The notes beneath the pieces were generated by a model. The model saw nothing but the letters and a program-made list of their open reading frames with translations, did not search any database and had not been told where the DNA came from. A stretch of 17,392 nucleotides of DNA from Bacteroidales bacterium UBA1215 (lineage in GTDB: Bacteria > Bacteroidota > Bacteroidia > Bacteroidales > WCHB1-69), in assembly GCA_002309475.1 (NCBI GenBank), contig DBXJ01000059.1:35615-53006 (forward strand), given 5' to 3'. The position numbers and the translations under genes were made by a program. This document shows, one piece after another, positions 1 to 8,361 of this stretch; the first letter of the stretch is position 1, and each line of letters begins with the position of its first letter.

Positions 1-233
1 TTTTTGGCACCGTATGCCTGAGCGGTGAAGCCACTGGTTCCCATCCGCAAAAAGCCGAAATTCCAATAGATGAAATTGAAGATGGTGGTGCCGATGGCAA
101 TGGCACCAATGTGAGTTTGGTCGCCGATATGTCCTACAATTGCCAAATCAACCATGCCCAACAAAGGAACGGTGATGTTGGTAATGATATTGGGCAAGGC
201 CAACTTCACAACTCTTTTATTCATTTCACTCAT
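1..233 (-). CDS. MATE-family exporter, DinF-type (N-terminal part, runs off left edge)
   Basis: These are the first 77 codons of a membrane transporter; the rest lies beyond the left edge. The translation starts MSEMNKRVVKLALPNI and contains GMVDLAIVGHIGD, then FLRMGTSGFTAQAYGA. These match the first two helices of MATE multidrug/Na+ antiporters of the DinF subgroup (PLLGxVDTAxxGHLG and FLRMGTTGLTAQAxG), from general knowledge of the family. Such proteins sit in the inner membrane and export drugs or metabolites; the substrate cannot be read here. The start ATG overlaps the stop of the upstream DUF4175-like gene by 8 nt (ATGAGTGA), which suggests translational coupling. A second Met three codons downstream is an alternative start. 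Confidence 0.88.
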   Translation of the reverse strand, partial: MSEMNKRVVKLALPNIITNITVPLLGMVDLAIVGHIGDQTHIGAIAIGTTIFNFIYWNFGFLRMGTSGFTAQAYGAK

Positions 234-3200
234 GTTTCTCAAACTGATAGAAATATTGGTTGACTTTATTGCGGTAGTATTGGTTGAGCGTAGGGGGAAC
301 TGTTTTGTAGAGTTCTATTTCTTTTTTCTTTTGCAATTCTTCTTGAATGTATTCAGGTGGAGCGGTGTAGATTTTTTCTTGTGCGGTTTTCGATTCGCGT
401 TTTTCTTCTTTTTCTCGTTGTAGTTCGGCTTTTTCCGATTCCAACAATCGGGTGAGAATTCTCTGCTGACGGTCAATGGTTTGTTGGTTGAGGATTTTGT
501 TGACCAAATCCCGTTCCGTCTGCTCCATTTCTTTGAGCATTTTGTCTATTTTCCCGTCATAGCCTTGTCCGTTTTTCTTGAGTTCCGACTGATAGTCCTG
601 CAACATGCGGCGAATGGCTTCTTGTTGGGCTGCCATGCGGGCAAATTGTTCACTCATCGACTGCGGATTTTGACTATTGGGATTAGGTGTTTTTCCTTCT
701 TGCATTTGTTTTCGCATTTCCTGTAGCTGCTGATTGAGTTTTTCTTGCAATTCCCGCATGCTTTTGGCAGATTTGCCCGATTTGTTTTTTTTGCCGCCTG
801 GACTTTGGTTGCTGGAGCAGTTGCCGGAACCTTGTCCTTGTCCTGACTTTTGCTGCTCTTGCATTTTCTCCAACGATTCTGCAAGCATTAGTCCCAATTC
901 ATTCAACGATTTCATGACAAATTGTTGATTGGAAGTTATCAAGCGGGAGTTGTTGCCGTAGTAATAACGCATGGAAGGCTCTTGAGTGCTGCTCATCATC
1001 TTCAAAATGTCGTCTTCGGCTTGCTTGATAGTGGTAACTTGTTTGGTAACAAATGATTGTATGTTTATTTGTCGGCGGGCAACAGCGGAAATGGAATCTT
1101 CTATCAAGCGAAGTTGGTCTTTCAATTTGTGTTGTTGCTGTATCAAATTTCGCATAGCAGGGTCTTGCGTATTGATTTTTGACAATTGTTTTATAATTTC
1201 TTCTTGGGAAAAAGAGGCTTTGATGATGTTGTCAAGAATTTGTCGAACAGCATAGATGTCTTCGCCTAAACTTTGTTGCTCTTCCTCGTTCATCATCGAT
1301 TGCATGCTTTGTGTCATCTCTTCCAATTTCAAGGCGGCGTCTTTTTGATGTTTGGCAGCCGATTCACGTTTGCCGTTGTTTAAATCTTGCTGGGCTTGTT
1401 GCATATCTTTGGCGATTTCTTTGCTCAACGAATCCAATGGGTCAAGGTTGTAAGGATCTTCTAAATTTTGGTTCAGTTGATTGATATCGTTCAATTCAGA
1501 TTGCAAATTTTTAAACGCTTCGTTCAATTTTTGTTGTTCTTGTTGCAAATCGGTGGTGGAGGATTGGTTTTTGATGTTTTTCTCCATCAATTCTTTTTCT
1601 TTTTCCGCCAATTCGTGTGATTTTTCCATGGCATTGTCCAAACGGGAGTCAATTTCCATTTGCTTGAACAATTCCAGATTTTGGTCTAATTGTTTGTTGA
1701 GTTCTTCGGTATTGATTTGCACTTTCTCCAGCATTTGGTTGAATTTGTTTTTGTCTAAATTTTGATTCATCATTTGCTGAATTTCTTGCATCATGGATTT
1801 CATTTCATCGTTGAACAATTCGTCAAAACGCCGTTGCAATTCTTTTTGTTTTTCCAGAATTTCTTCATTCAAGGTATTGTATTGTTCGTTGATTTGTTCT
1901 TGTCGTTTTTGTTCGTTGACCAGATTTTCTCCTTCTTTTTTCAGGTCTTGCAGTTGTTTGAGCAATTCTTCCAATTGGCGTTTTTCCTGCCAGGTAGGTT
2001 GTTGCTGGTCAACCATTTTTTTCTTCAATTCTTCAATTTCTTTCAGAATTTTTTCGCTGTTTTTTAAAATGTTGTCAATATCGTTTTTAGAGCGAAGATT
2101 GGTTTGGTTGTTTTGTTCTCGCATTTCATTTTCTGACGGCAAATGGAATTCCATAATAGTCGATTTTGTCGATTTAGAACCATTTACTGCATCATTGTCA
2201 AATACTTCAAAATAGTATTCAATAGATTGTCCGGCTTCCATATTCAATGTTTGTGCATCAAAATAATGGTAGAAATCTTGAATGATAGCCGATGTTTGAA
2301 TGGGAATCGGGACAATTTCCCGACGAATTTCTTTGTCGTCTTCTTTGATGAGATAGACAAAATTCAGTTTCTGGAAGCCATAGTCATCTTTGATGGTTCC
2401 TTTGAAATAAAATCTATCCAGAAAAGCACTGTCGTTGACGGCTGTTACCTCAATATCGGGATAGATATCGGGGATAACCGTAATGGCATAGGAAAGCGAA
2501 TCTTTGTTTTGCAGATATTTATTCAAATTGGAAATGCAATAGGTTTGGCTTTGCATGGCTTTGAGTTGCACTTGGCTTTTGTCTTTGTCGGCAACAATGG
2601 TGTCAAAGGTGGCATCATGGCGAAAAATAATGCTTTCGGTATTGCGTGAGTTGAGCAGCCAAGTGATATGGGTACCTTGCGGAACAAACATATCTCCATT
2701 GTTTTCCAAGGTTTCATTGGGTTTTCCGGTGTAGGCGGGATAATCCAATTCTACCGAAAAACTTATCAAAATCGGTTTGGGCAGAACTTTTATTTCAAAA
2801 TCTTGCGAGCGAACTTCTTCGGAATGAATATAAAAAGATGTGTTGGCTTGCAGATTTTTAAACTCAAAGCTATACACGTGGTGTTTGTCGGCTTGCAGAC
2901 GATAGTCGGCTTGGTCTATGTGAATGAATGCCTCTTCGGGCATTTCTTCTCCGTCAACGACAATTTCTATTGTAAAATTTTCATTTTCAAATGCTTGCAG
3001 ATTGTCATTTTTCAAATAGAAATGATAGGGAGCCGGCTTTTCAAAATATTGGCTGTAATGGATAATTCTATTGGTGGGTTTGGTGAATAATTCATTGTTG
3101 AAAGCAAACAAAATGACAATTGCCAACAGCAAAACGGCGGCATATTTTATATATTTTCGTGTTGATTGCCAGTCAATGGCGAGAGGGAAATGAAATTTTT

Positions 3201-3618
3201 TCATTAAAATGGTTTTTTCTTCAATGCCGGCTTGCAACAATTCCAATTTTGCCTTGTCGCAATCGTTTGTCATCTCTTGTAATTCAATGGCATTGAGCAG
3301 TTTGTCGTCAATTTCAGGGAAAAACCTGCCGATGATGACGGCGGCGTCTTTGTAGGAAAGTCCTTTTATCCATTTATGTTTTTTGAAAAGAGGAATCAAA
3401 ATCCAACCCACCAAGACTGTTATTGCCATGGCGATGAAGCCGTAGAAGAAAATGCCTCTTACCCACGAAGGGAAATATGAAAAATATTCCAATAATGAAA
3501 AAACAGCAAACAGACTGCAAACAACAATCAACAACACTAAACAACCTTTGCGAATGCGATTGTTGTAGTAGGCTTTGATGAATTCATCTAATTGAAGTTG
3601 CAGAGAGTTTTTGGCCAT
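226..3618 (-). CDS. DUF4175-family membrane protein with very long coiled coil
   Basis: Predicted 1130-residue protein starting MAKNSLQLQLDEF. I chose this start because it lies 1 nt after the rpiB stop; an in-frame Met at 3672 would overlap rpiB by 53 nt. Hydrophobic segments lie at about residues 25-43, 55-78 and 160-173. A beta-rich, probably extracytoplasmic region follows (about 180-530), then a very long Gln/Glu/Lys/Leu-rich coiled-coil zone (about 540-1070) with a Gly/Ser/Gln-rich break and a charged C-terminal tail. This architecture fits the DUF4175 family of Bacteroidetes, whose function is not established. The three helices near the N-terminus suggest inner-membrane anchoring with the coiled coil outside the membrane; that topology is inference. 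It lies in a row with rpiB and the MATE gene, probably one transcript. No catalytic motif was recognised. Confidence 0.85.
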   Translation of the reverse strand: MAKNSLQLQLDEFIKAYYNNRIRKGCLVLLIVVCSLFAVFSLLEYFSYFPSWVRGIFFYGFIAMAITVLVGWILIPLFKKHKWIKGLSYKDAAVIIGRFFPEIDDKLLNAIELQEMTNDCDKAKLELLQAGIEEKTILMKKFHFPLAIDWQSTRKYIKYAAVLLLAIVILFAFNNELFTKPTNRIIHYSQYFEKPAPYHFYLKNDNLQAFENENFTIEIVVDGEEMPEEAFIHIDQADYRLQADKHHVYSFEFKNLQANTSFYIHSEEVRSQDFEIKVLPKPILISFSVELDYPAYTGKPNETLENNGDMFVPQGTHITWLLNSRNTESIIFRHDATFDTIVADKDKSQVQLKAMQSQTYCISNLNKYLQNKDSLSYAITVIPDIYPDIEVTAVNDSAFLDRFYFKGTIKDDYGFQKLNFVYLIKEDDKEIRREIVPIPIQTSAIIQDFYHYFDAQTLNMEAGQSIEYYFEVFDNDAVNGSKSTKSTIMEFHLPSENEMREQNNQTNLRSKNDIDNILKNSEKILKEIEELKKKMVDQQQPTWQEKRQLEELLKQLQDLKKEGENLVNEQKRQEQINEQYNTLNEEILEKQKELQRRFDELFNDEMKSMMQEIQQMMNQNLDKNKFNQMLEKVQINTEELNKQLDQNLELFKQMEIDSRLDNAMEKSHELAEKEKELMEKNIKNQSSTTDLQQEQQKLNEAFKNLQSELNDINQLNQNLEDPYNLDPLDSLSKEIAKDMQQAQQDLNNGKRESAAKHQKDAALKLEEMTQSMQSMMNEEEQQSLGEDIYAVRQILDNIIKASFSQEEIIKQLSKINTQDPAMRNLIQQQHKLKDQLRLIEDSISAVARRQINIQSFVTKQVTTIKQAEDDILKMMSSTQEPSMRYYYGNNSRLITSNQQFVMKSLNELGLMLAESLEKMQEQQKSGQGQGSGNCSSNQSPGGKKNKSGKSAKSMRELQEKLNQQLQEMRKQMQEGKTPNPNSQNPQSMSEQFARMAAQQEAIRRMLQDYQSELKKNGQGYDGKIDKMLKEMEQTERDLVNKILNQQTIDRQQRILTRLLESEKAELQREKEEKRESKTAQEKIYTAPPEYIQEELQKKKEIELYKTVPPTLNQYYRNKVNQYFYQFEKHE

Positions 3619-3619
3619 T

Positions 3620-4057
3620 TTATAGTTTAGGGGCAATTTTGTTGACACGTCTTTCGTGGCGACCACCTTCAAAAGAGGAAGTTAAGAAAGTTTTTGCAAT
3701 GTTGAGGGCTAATTCTTTGTCGATAAATCGAGCCGGCAAAGCTAACACGTTGGCATTGTTGTGTTGGCGGGCAAGGGCTGCCAATTCGGTGTTCCAGCAA
3801 AGGGCAGAACGCACATTCGGATATTTGTTGGCAGTCATGTTAACGCCATTGCCGGAACCACATATCACAATCCCCATAGGATATTCTCCTTGGTTGATAA
3901 GTGTTGCCAAAGGGTGGACAACATCCGGATAGTCCATACTTTCGGTGGAAAATGTGCCAAAGTCTTTAAAAGTATAGCCGTCTTTGACTAATTGTTGCTT
4001 GATATATTCCTTGGTTTCAAAACCGGCGTGGTCTGCTGCAATCAATAATTCTTTCAT
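3620..4057 (-). CDS. rpiB: Ribose-5-phosphate isomerase B (RpiB/LacAB family)
   Basis: A 145-residue cytoplasmic enzyme interconverting ribose 5-phosphate and ribulose 5-phosphate in the non-oxidative pentose phosphate pathway. The family signature is clear: ADHAGFETK at residues 8-16 (Asp9, His10), CGSGNGVNM at 66-74 with the active-site Cys66, His99 in ARQHNNANVL, and GGRHERRV at 131-138 for phosphate binding. Length is normal for the family (about 140-150). A TAnnTTTG promoter box lies 26 nt upstream of the ATG, and a terminator for the upstream tRNA lies before that, so transcription probably starts here and continues into the DUF4175-like gene 1 nt downstream. Confidence 0.96.
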   Translation of the reverse strand: MKELLIAADHAGFETKEYIKQQLVKDGYTFKDFGTFSTESMDYPDVVHPLATLINQGEYPMGIVICGSGNGVNMTANKYPNVRSALCWNTELAALARQHNNANVLALPARFIDKELALNIAKTFLTSSFEGGRHERRVNKIAPKL

Positions 4058-4082
4058 AGTACAAAAATTAAATTATAATTAG

Positions 4083-4090
4083 CAAAGGTA
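4083..4090 (-). promoter_or_regulatory. Bacteroidetes -7 box for rpiB operon
   Basis: TACCTTTG on the minus strand matches the Bacteroidetes -7 consensus TAnnTTTG. It lies 25 nt before the rpiB ATG. A TTTG that could act as the -33 element is 16 nt further upstream, shorter than the usual spacing of about 19-20, so the -33 assignment is weak. Confidence 0.6.
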
Positions 4091-4124
4091 GCATTTTTTT
4101 TCTTAGCAAACCCTATTTGCCGAC

Positions 4125-4156
4125 AATAAAAAAGCATGTCGTAGTTTTGACATGCT
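4125..4156 (-). terminator. Rho-independent terminator of the tRNA-Glu transcript
   Basis: On the minus strand, AGCATGTC and GACATGCT form a perfect 8-bp stem (4133-4140 with 4149-4156) around an 8-nt loop, followed at once by TTTTTATT. It lies 37 nt downstream of the tRNA 3' end and before the rpiB promoter, so it should end the tRNA transcript. Confidence 0.85.
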
Positions 4157-4193
4157 CCAATGAAAAATAAATACTATATGATGGGGAATATAG

Positions 4194-4267
4194 TACTGCA
4201 TGTGGGATTCGAACCCACGATCCTCAGACTGAGAATCTGATGTCCTAGACCTCTAGACGAATGCAGC
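4194..4267 (-). tRNA. tRNA-Glu, anticodon CTC
   Basis: A complete 74-nt cloverleaf on the minus strand. Acceptor GCTGCAT pairs with ATGCAGT (first pair G-U); the D arm GTCT...GGAC contains the tRNA-Glu-like TCGTCTAGAGG; anticodon stem TCAGA/TCTGA closes the loop TTCTCAG, giving anticodon CTC, which reads GAG; T arm is GTGGG/CCCAC with TTCGAAT. The discriminator base is A and the 3' CCA is not encoded, so CCA must be added by the nucleotidyltransferase encoded divergently at 4416. U11-A24 and U13-G22, known glutamate identity features in E. coli, are present. Confidence 0.95.
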
Positions 4268-4290
4268 CTGTTACTTTTTGTTTCAAGTTG

Positions 4291-4298
4291 CAAAGATA
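4291..4298 (-). promoter_or_regulatory. Bacteroidetes -7 box for tRNA-Glu
   Basis: TATCTTTG on the minus strand matches TAnnTTTG and lies 23 nt before the first tRNA base, with a TTG (4315-4317) 16 nt further upstream as a possible -33 element. Confidence 0.6.
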
Positions 4299-4394
4299 AA
4301 ACTTTTTTCCTTATCAAGGAGCATTTTATGCTGAAAAAATAGTTGGAAGAAACAATTTGACCATAGACTTTCTCTATCTTTTAGAAAAAAATGT

Positions 4395-4402
4395 TACTTT
4401 TG
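4395..4402 (+). promoter_or_regulatory. Bacteroidetes -7 box for the CCA-adding enzyme gene
   Basis: TACTTTTG matches TAnnTTTG. It ends 13 nt before the ATG, so the transcript would have a leader of only a few bases. No good -33 TTG is seen at the usual distance. Confidence 0.55.
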
Positions 4403-4415
4403 CAAAAAAAAATAG

Positions 4416-5837
4416 ATGCAGACATTAACAGCGGAATTGAAACATCCTATTTTTGAGCAAATAGCTCAAATAAGTGTTGAATTAGGTGTAGAAGCCTATG
4501 TGGTGGGAGGCTTTGTCCGCGATATTTTTCTGCATCGCCATAGCCAAGATATAGATATTGTAGTCTTGGGCAATGGCGTGGACTTTGCCCTCGCGGTGGC
4601 AAAAAAGTTGGCTATTCCGGAAGAAAAAGTTGTTTATTACAAAACCTACGGAACGGCTATGTTTCACTATCAGAATGCCGAGATAGAATTTGTCGGAGCC
4701 AGAAAAGAGTCGTATAGCCACAATTCCCGCAATCCTCATGTGGAGGTGGGTACACTGCAGGATGATGAAAACAGACGGGATTTTACTATCAATGCCATGG
4801 CTATTTCTTTGCATCCGAGTACCTATGGGCAACTGACAGACCCTTTCAATGGCATGGAAGATTTAAAAAACGGCATTATCCGTACACCGTTGAATCCGGG
4901 AATCACTTTTTCTGATGACCCTTTGCGGATGATGCGGGCTATCAGGTTTGCCACGCAACTTCATTTTACCATAGAGGAAAATACGTTCAATGGTATCAAA
5001 GAGTCGGCCGGTCGTATCGATATAGTGTCGAAAGAAAGAATTGTTGAAGAATTGAACAAAATTCTGCTTTCCAACAAACCTTCTATCGGCTTTCACTTGA
5101 TGGACGAGAGTGGGCTTTTGCCGCGAATTCTTCCTTGGATAGCCGCTTTGAAAGGGGTGGAATATGTGGAAGGTCGCGGTCATAAGGAGATATTTTTGCA
5201 TACCATGGAAGTAATGGACAAGGTAGCTCAAAATACCGGTAATGTATGGCTGATATGGGCGGCATTGTTGCATGATGTTGGCAAGCCGGCAACCAAAAAG
5301 TTTGTCCAAGGAGTCGGTTGGACTTTCCACCAACATGAATATGTCGGCTATAAAATGGTGCCAAAAATCTTCCAAAAATTGAAAATGCCGCAAAATGAGA
5401 AGATGAATTATGTCAGCAAATTAGTATTGTTGCATTTGCGTCCTATCGCCTTGGTGGAAGACGGGGTTACCGATTCGGCTATACGCCGTTTGCTCTTTGA
5501 TGCAGGTGATGATATTGACGATTTGATGTTGCTGTGTGAAGCCGATGTTACTTCCAAAAACAGGGCAAAAGTGCTGAAATATATGCACAATTTTGAAATT
5601 GTGCGACAAAAATTACAAGAAATAGAAGCCAAAGATAAAATCAGAAATTTCCAGCCTCCTATCAGCGGAGAATTAATCATGGATTTGTTTCAATTGCCGC
5701 CTTGCAAGGAAGTGGGCGTGATAAAAAATGCCATTAGAGAAGCTATTTTAGACGGAATCATTCCCAACGAGTATGAAAGTTCCTACAATTATATGATTGA
5801 AGAGGCTAAAAAAATGGGTTTGACACCTAAAAAGTAG
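4416..5837 (+). CDS. cca: CCA tRNA nucleotidyltransferase with HD domain
   Basis: A 473-residue class II nucleotidyltransferase expected to add or repair the 3' CCA of tRNAs using CTP and ATP. The catalytic head has GGFVRD at residues 31-36 and the metal-binding pair DID at 45-47; RRDFTINAMA at 120-129 and DDPLRMMRAIRFA at 167-179 are further signatures of the tRNA nucleotidyltransferase/poly(A) polymerase head. A C-terminal HD-type phosphohydrolase domain carries LLHDVGKPATKK with His286-Asp287, an architecture known among bacterial CCA enzymes. It is divergent from a tRNA-Glu that lacks an encoded CCA. Poly(A) polymerase, the sister activity, cannot be ruled out from motifs alone, but genome context and the HD fusion favour CCA addition. 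Confidence 0.93.
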   Translation: MQTLTAELKHPIFEQIAQISVELGVEAYVVGGFVRDIFLHRHSQDIDIVVLGNGVDFALAVAKKLAIPEEKVVYYKTYGTAMFHYQNAEIEFVGARKESYSHNSRNPHVEVGTLQDDENRRDFTINAMAISLHPSTYGQLTDPFNGMEDLKNGIIRTPLNPGITFSDDPLRMMRAIRFATQLHFTIEENTFNGIKESAGRIDIVSKERIVEELNKILLSNKPSIGFHLMDESGLLPRILPWIAALKGVEYVEGRGHKEIFLHTMEVMDKVAQNTGNVWLIWAALLHDVGKPATKKFVQGVGWTFHQHEYVGYKMVPKIFQKLKMPQNEKMNYVSKLVLLHLRPIALVEDGVTDSAIRRLLFDAGDDIDDLMLLCEADVTSKNRAKVLKYMHNFEIVRQKLQEIEAKDKIRNFQPPISGELIMDLFQLPPCKEVGVIKNAIREAILDGIIPNEYESSYNYMIEEAKKMGLTPKK

Positions 5838-5950
5838 TTTTATCAGATTATACAGAATACTGATATTTATTGAATAAATATTTTCATCCTTTTAGTTGCT
5901 ATTTAGCAGTTTTATTCTTGCTTCTGTTTTTATGTATTTGCATTTATGTG
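5838..5950. other. AT-rich convergent intergenic with weak inverted repeats
   Basis: The space between two convergent genes holds three small inverted repeats: TATCAG/CTGATA (5841-5846 with 5860-5865), ATATTTATT/AATAAATAT around a single G (5863-5881), and TGCT/AGCA before a short T run. Any of these could help end transcription of cca or of the opposing lipoprotein gene, but none has the strong GC stem plus U-tract of a typical terminator. Confidence 0.35.
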
Positions 5951-6442
5951 CTATTTTTGTGATAAAAAATCTATCAGTAAAGATTTATCTATCTGTTTTT
6001 GAGCAATCACAATATTAAATTCAGATTTATGAAAAGGTCCAAAAGTTGAATCTGCAACTTCGTTTTGCTTCATTTTACCATTATTCGAAAAATGAATTAT
6101 CCAATATCTTTCTTGCATGGAGGAATCTGCAGAAGCTATTGTTTTTGCGAGGAGCCATTCTTTATTATTTGAAAAAGATTCTACATATTCATTTACTCCG
6201 ATTTTAGTATTTGTTTGAAATTGTGTATTGCTAGGGATAATAGGAAAGCCTGAAACTCTTTTCCAAGGCATATCTCCATCATTATAAATAATAATTTTTT
6301 CATATGGAGTTCCACGATCCCATAATAATACATTTTCTAATATTGGATAGATGCCCCAAAAACGGTTACAACTGACAATGAATAATGAGATTATATAAAA
6401 AAAATAGATACCTGTTTTATTTCTTAATTTTTCCTTTGTCAT
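5951..6442 (-). CDS. Small hypothetical lipoprotein
   Basis: A 163-residue protein I do not firmly recognise. The N-terminus has positive charges (KEKLRNK), a hydrophobic stretch and a lipobox FIVSC with Cys25, so it is probably a membrane-anchored lipoprotein. The mature part includes KIGVNEYVES, KEWLLAK and ERYWIIHF, a pattern somewhat like small single-domain lipoproteins of the DUF3997 type; that likeness is only an impression. It is the last gene of the minus-strand cluster, 35 nt after the YD-repeat-like gene. It is richer in AT than its neighbours (for example 17 G+C of 60 at 6181-6240 by hand count, against 27 of 60 in cca at 5221-5280), so it may be a later addition. Confidence 0.7.
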   Translation of the reverse strand: MTKEKLRNKTGIYFFYIISLFIVSCNRFWGIYPILENVLLWDRGTPYEKIIIYNDGDMPWKRVSGFPIIPSNTQFQTNTKIGVNEYVESFSNNKEWLLAKTIASADSSMQERYWIIHFSNNGKMKQNEVADSTFGPFHKSEFNIVIAQKQIDKSLLIDFLSQK

Positions 6443-6477
6443 AATATATTTCCCGGCTTATTAGTCAAAAAGTAGGT

Positions 6478-7488
6478 TTATTCGTAGTATTCTATGCTAC
6501 GATTGCCGACAGCCAATACTTTTTTATGCTTGTCTTTTTCAATCCACAATATCCAATTGCCATGTTGGTCGTAGTAGCAGTCTTTGTAATATTCCGGTTT
6601 TTTGGAATTGTCAAGGTAGATTTTTAAATGTGAATAGTTGTCGTTTTTATTGTATTGATAATTCATTTTTGTGCGTTTGCCGGTGTTGGCATCGTATTGG
6701 CGGATTTCTGTCACCAAATTTTTCTTGTTATAGACATAATAGGTGCTGCCGACTATTTGGTCTTTGCTGTTGAATTGTTTTTCGGATAGTTTGTTGCCGT
6801 TTTCATCGTAAGTATAAAGCCAATAGATTTTCAAATTGTTGTATTCGTCAAAATATTCCCGGCGAATCATGTGGTGATTGTCGTCGAAATATTGTTTGAT
6901 GGAAAATGGCAGATTGTTGTTATAAGAAACGGAGGTGCTATTGTTGACAAAATAGGTGAGGTCTCCTTGTGGGTCGTAGAACGATTGTCGATGAATAATC
7001 AACAAGTTGGAAGCATTATAAGTGCGTTCCTCCTTTATTTTTCCGTTGACGTAGGAATAATTAGTGGTGCGGTAAATGCTGTCTCGATAGTCCAATTGCT
7101 TCATTTGCCGGAGTGTGCCGTCCGAATTGTAGGTGTAGGTGTTTTTGCCTTTATAGAAGTAATAATTAAATGTTTGTGCTTGTTCTATTTTCTGGTTCAA
7201 TTGATTGTAGGTATAGTTGTAGAATTGGTAGGCACTGTCTTTTTGGTCCAACTGGGCATAAAGGATTTTGTTGCCTTGTCTGTCAAACAGATGAAGTTCG
7301 TTTTCCCGAACGGAAATGGTGTCTAAAGAAAGCAATTGATTTTTCTTTAGTACAATATGATTTGTTTGCAATAGTTTGCCGGAGATTTTTTTTACATTTT
7401 GCGGGTGTTGCAGCGAATCTAAAGATTGTGCTTGGGAACAAAATACGGCAAAAAGGAAAAATATGAAAAGATTTAATCTACAATACAT
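6478..7488 (-). CDS. Secreted YD/RHS-repeat-like protein
   Basis: A 336-residue protein with a signal peptide: hydrophobic LFIFFLFAVF, then CSQA with likely cleavage before Gln21. The mature part is a run of short tyrosine-rich beta-hairpin units such as YTYNSDGTLRQM, YTYDENGNKLSEKQF, YVYNKKNLVTEI and YYDQHGNWILWI. They resemble YD (RHS) repeats, usually found in exported carbohydrate-binding or toxin-encasing proteins. Here there are only about eight loose units and no toxin domain, so a small periplasmic or surface protein is the best guess. Its ATG overlaps the yicC stop by 11 nt and no later in-frame Met precedes the signal peptide, which supports this start and translational coupling to yicC. 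The molecular role is unknown. Confidence 0.82.
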   Translation of the reverse strand: MYCRLNLFIFFLFAVFCSQAQSLDSLQHPQNVKKISGKLLQTNHIVLKKNQLLSLDTISVRENELHLFDRQGNKILYAQLDQKDSAYQFYNYTYNQLNQKIEQAQTFNYYFYKGKNTYTYNSDGTLRQMKQLDYRDSIYRTTNYSYVNGKIKEERTYNASNLLIIHRQSFYDPQGDLTYFVNNSTSVSYNNNLPFSIKQYFDDNHHMIRREYFDEYNNLKIYWLYTYDENGNKLSEKQFNSKDQIVGSTYYVYNKKNLVTEIRQYDANTGKRTKMNYQYNKNDNYSHLKIYLDNSKKPEYYKDCYYDQHGNWILWIEKDKHKKVLAVGNRSIEYYE

Positions 7489-8350
7489 TAGCTAATTGTT
7501 CTTTTATCTTTTCCAATTCGTCTTTCATCATTACCACCAATTTTTGTATGTCGGCATCGGATGCTTTAGAGCCGAGTGTATTAATTTCTCTGCCGATTTC
7601 TTGTGAAATGAAAGACAGTTTTTTGCCGGCGGCATCTTCGGTGTTGATGGTGTCTAAAAAATAACTGCAGTGTTTGCGGAGGCGGACTTTTTCTTCGGTG
7701 AAGTCAAACTTTTCCAAATAATAAATCATTTCTTGTTCGAAACGATTGTTATCGTAGGGTTGCTCTAAAGTGGCTAATTGTTTTTCAATACGATTTCTTA
7801 TCAAATCCACTCTGTTGTTTTCTAACAATTCAACTTCGTCTAAATATTTGGAAATCAAAGAAATTCTTAGTCTGAAATCTTTCTCTAATTCTTTTCCTTC
7901 TTCTGCACGATTTTCGTTCAATAGTTGGCAGGCACCGGCAATGGCTTGTGTCAGTTGTTGCCAGGTTTCCTCGTCTATGGTTTCTTTTTTAGAACAAAAT
8001 GTATCGGGCATTTTGAATATCAAGTTGAAAATATCGGCATCAGAGAGGGTGGCATTGGTTTTGTCGGCCAATGCTTTTATTTCGTTGTAATGTTTGTGAA
8101 AAGTCGGCTCGTCAATAGAGGTGGAATCCGATCCGTTGGCCGCTTCGGCGGTGATGGTGACGTCTATTTTGCCACGGTCTAAATATTGAGCGATGATAGT
8201 TCTGATACTATTTTCTTTATTTTTAAGTGCCGAAGGCAATTTTTGCACTAAATCCAATGTTTTTGAATTGATGGATTTGATGTCGATAGTATAGGTGCAG
8301 TCGTCAATTGCACAAACGGAACTACCGAATCCGGTCATTGATTGAATCAT
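7478..8350 (-). CDS. yicC: YicC/YloC-family endoribonuclease
   Basis: A 290-residue cytoplasmic protein of the YicC/YloC family. It opens with the family hallmark MIQSMTGFG, followed by IKSINSKTLDL, RGKIDVTI, and the conserved C-terminal block FISQEIGREINTLGSKASDADI ending VVMMKDELEKIKEQL. Members have been described as endoribonucleases and affect RNA turnover; the substrate in this organism is not known. Length is normal (about 290). It starts 11 nt after the rsmD stop and its stop is overlapped by the next gene. In many Bacteroidales yicC is followed by gmk (guanylate kinase); here a secreted protein gene takes that place. Confidence 0.93.
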   Translation of the reverse strand: MIQSMTGFGSSVCAIDDCTYTIDIKSINSKTLDLVQKLPSALKNKENSIRTIIAQYLDRGKIDVTITAEAANGSDSTSIDEPTFHKHYNEIKALADKTNATLSDADIFNLIFKMPDTFCSKKETIDEETWQQLTQAIAGACQLLNENRAEEGKELEKDFRLRISLISKYLDEVELLENNRVDLIRNRIEKQLATLEQPYDNNRFEQEMIYYLEKFDFTEEKVRLRKHCSYFLDTINTEDAAGKKLSFISQEIGREINTLGSKASDADIQKLVVMMKDELEKIKEQLANVL

Positions 8351-8361
8351 AATTTTCCTTT

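Noticed and set aside
2143..3090. Plus-strand open frames opposite the DUF4175-like gene
   Set aside because: They are Phe/Ile-rich antisense shadows of a continuous 1130-codon gene.
3619..3672. Earlier start of the DUF4175-like protein at 3672
   Set aside because: It would overlap rpiB by 53 nt; MAKN at 3618 begins 1 nt after the rpiB stop and fits the tight spacing of this operon.
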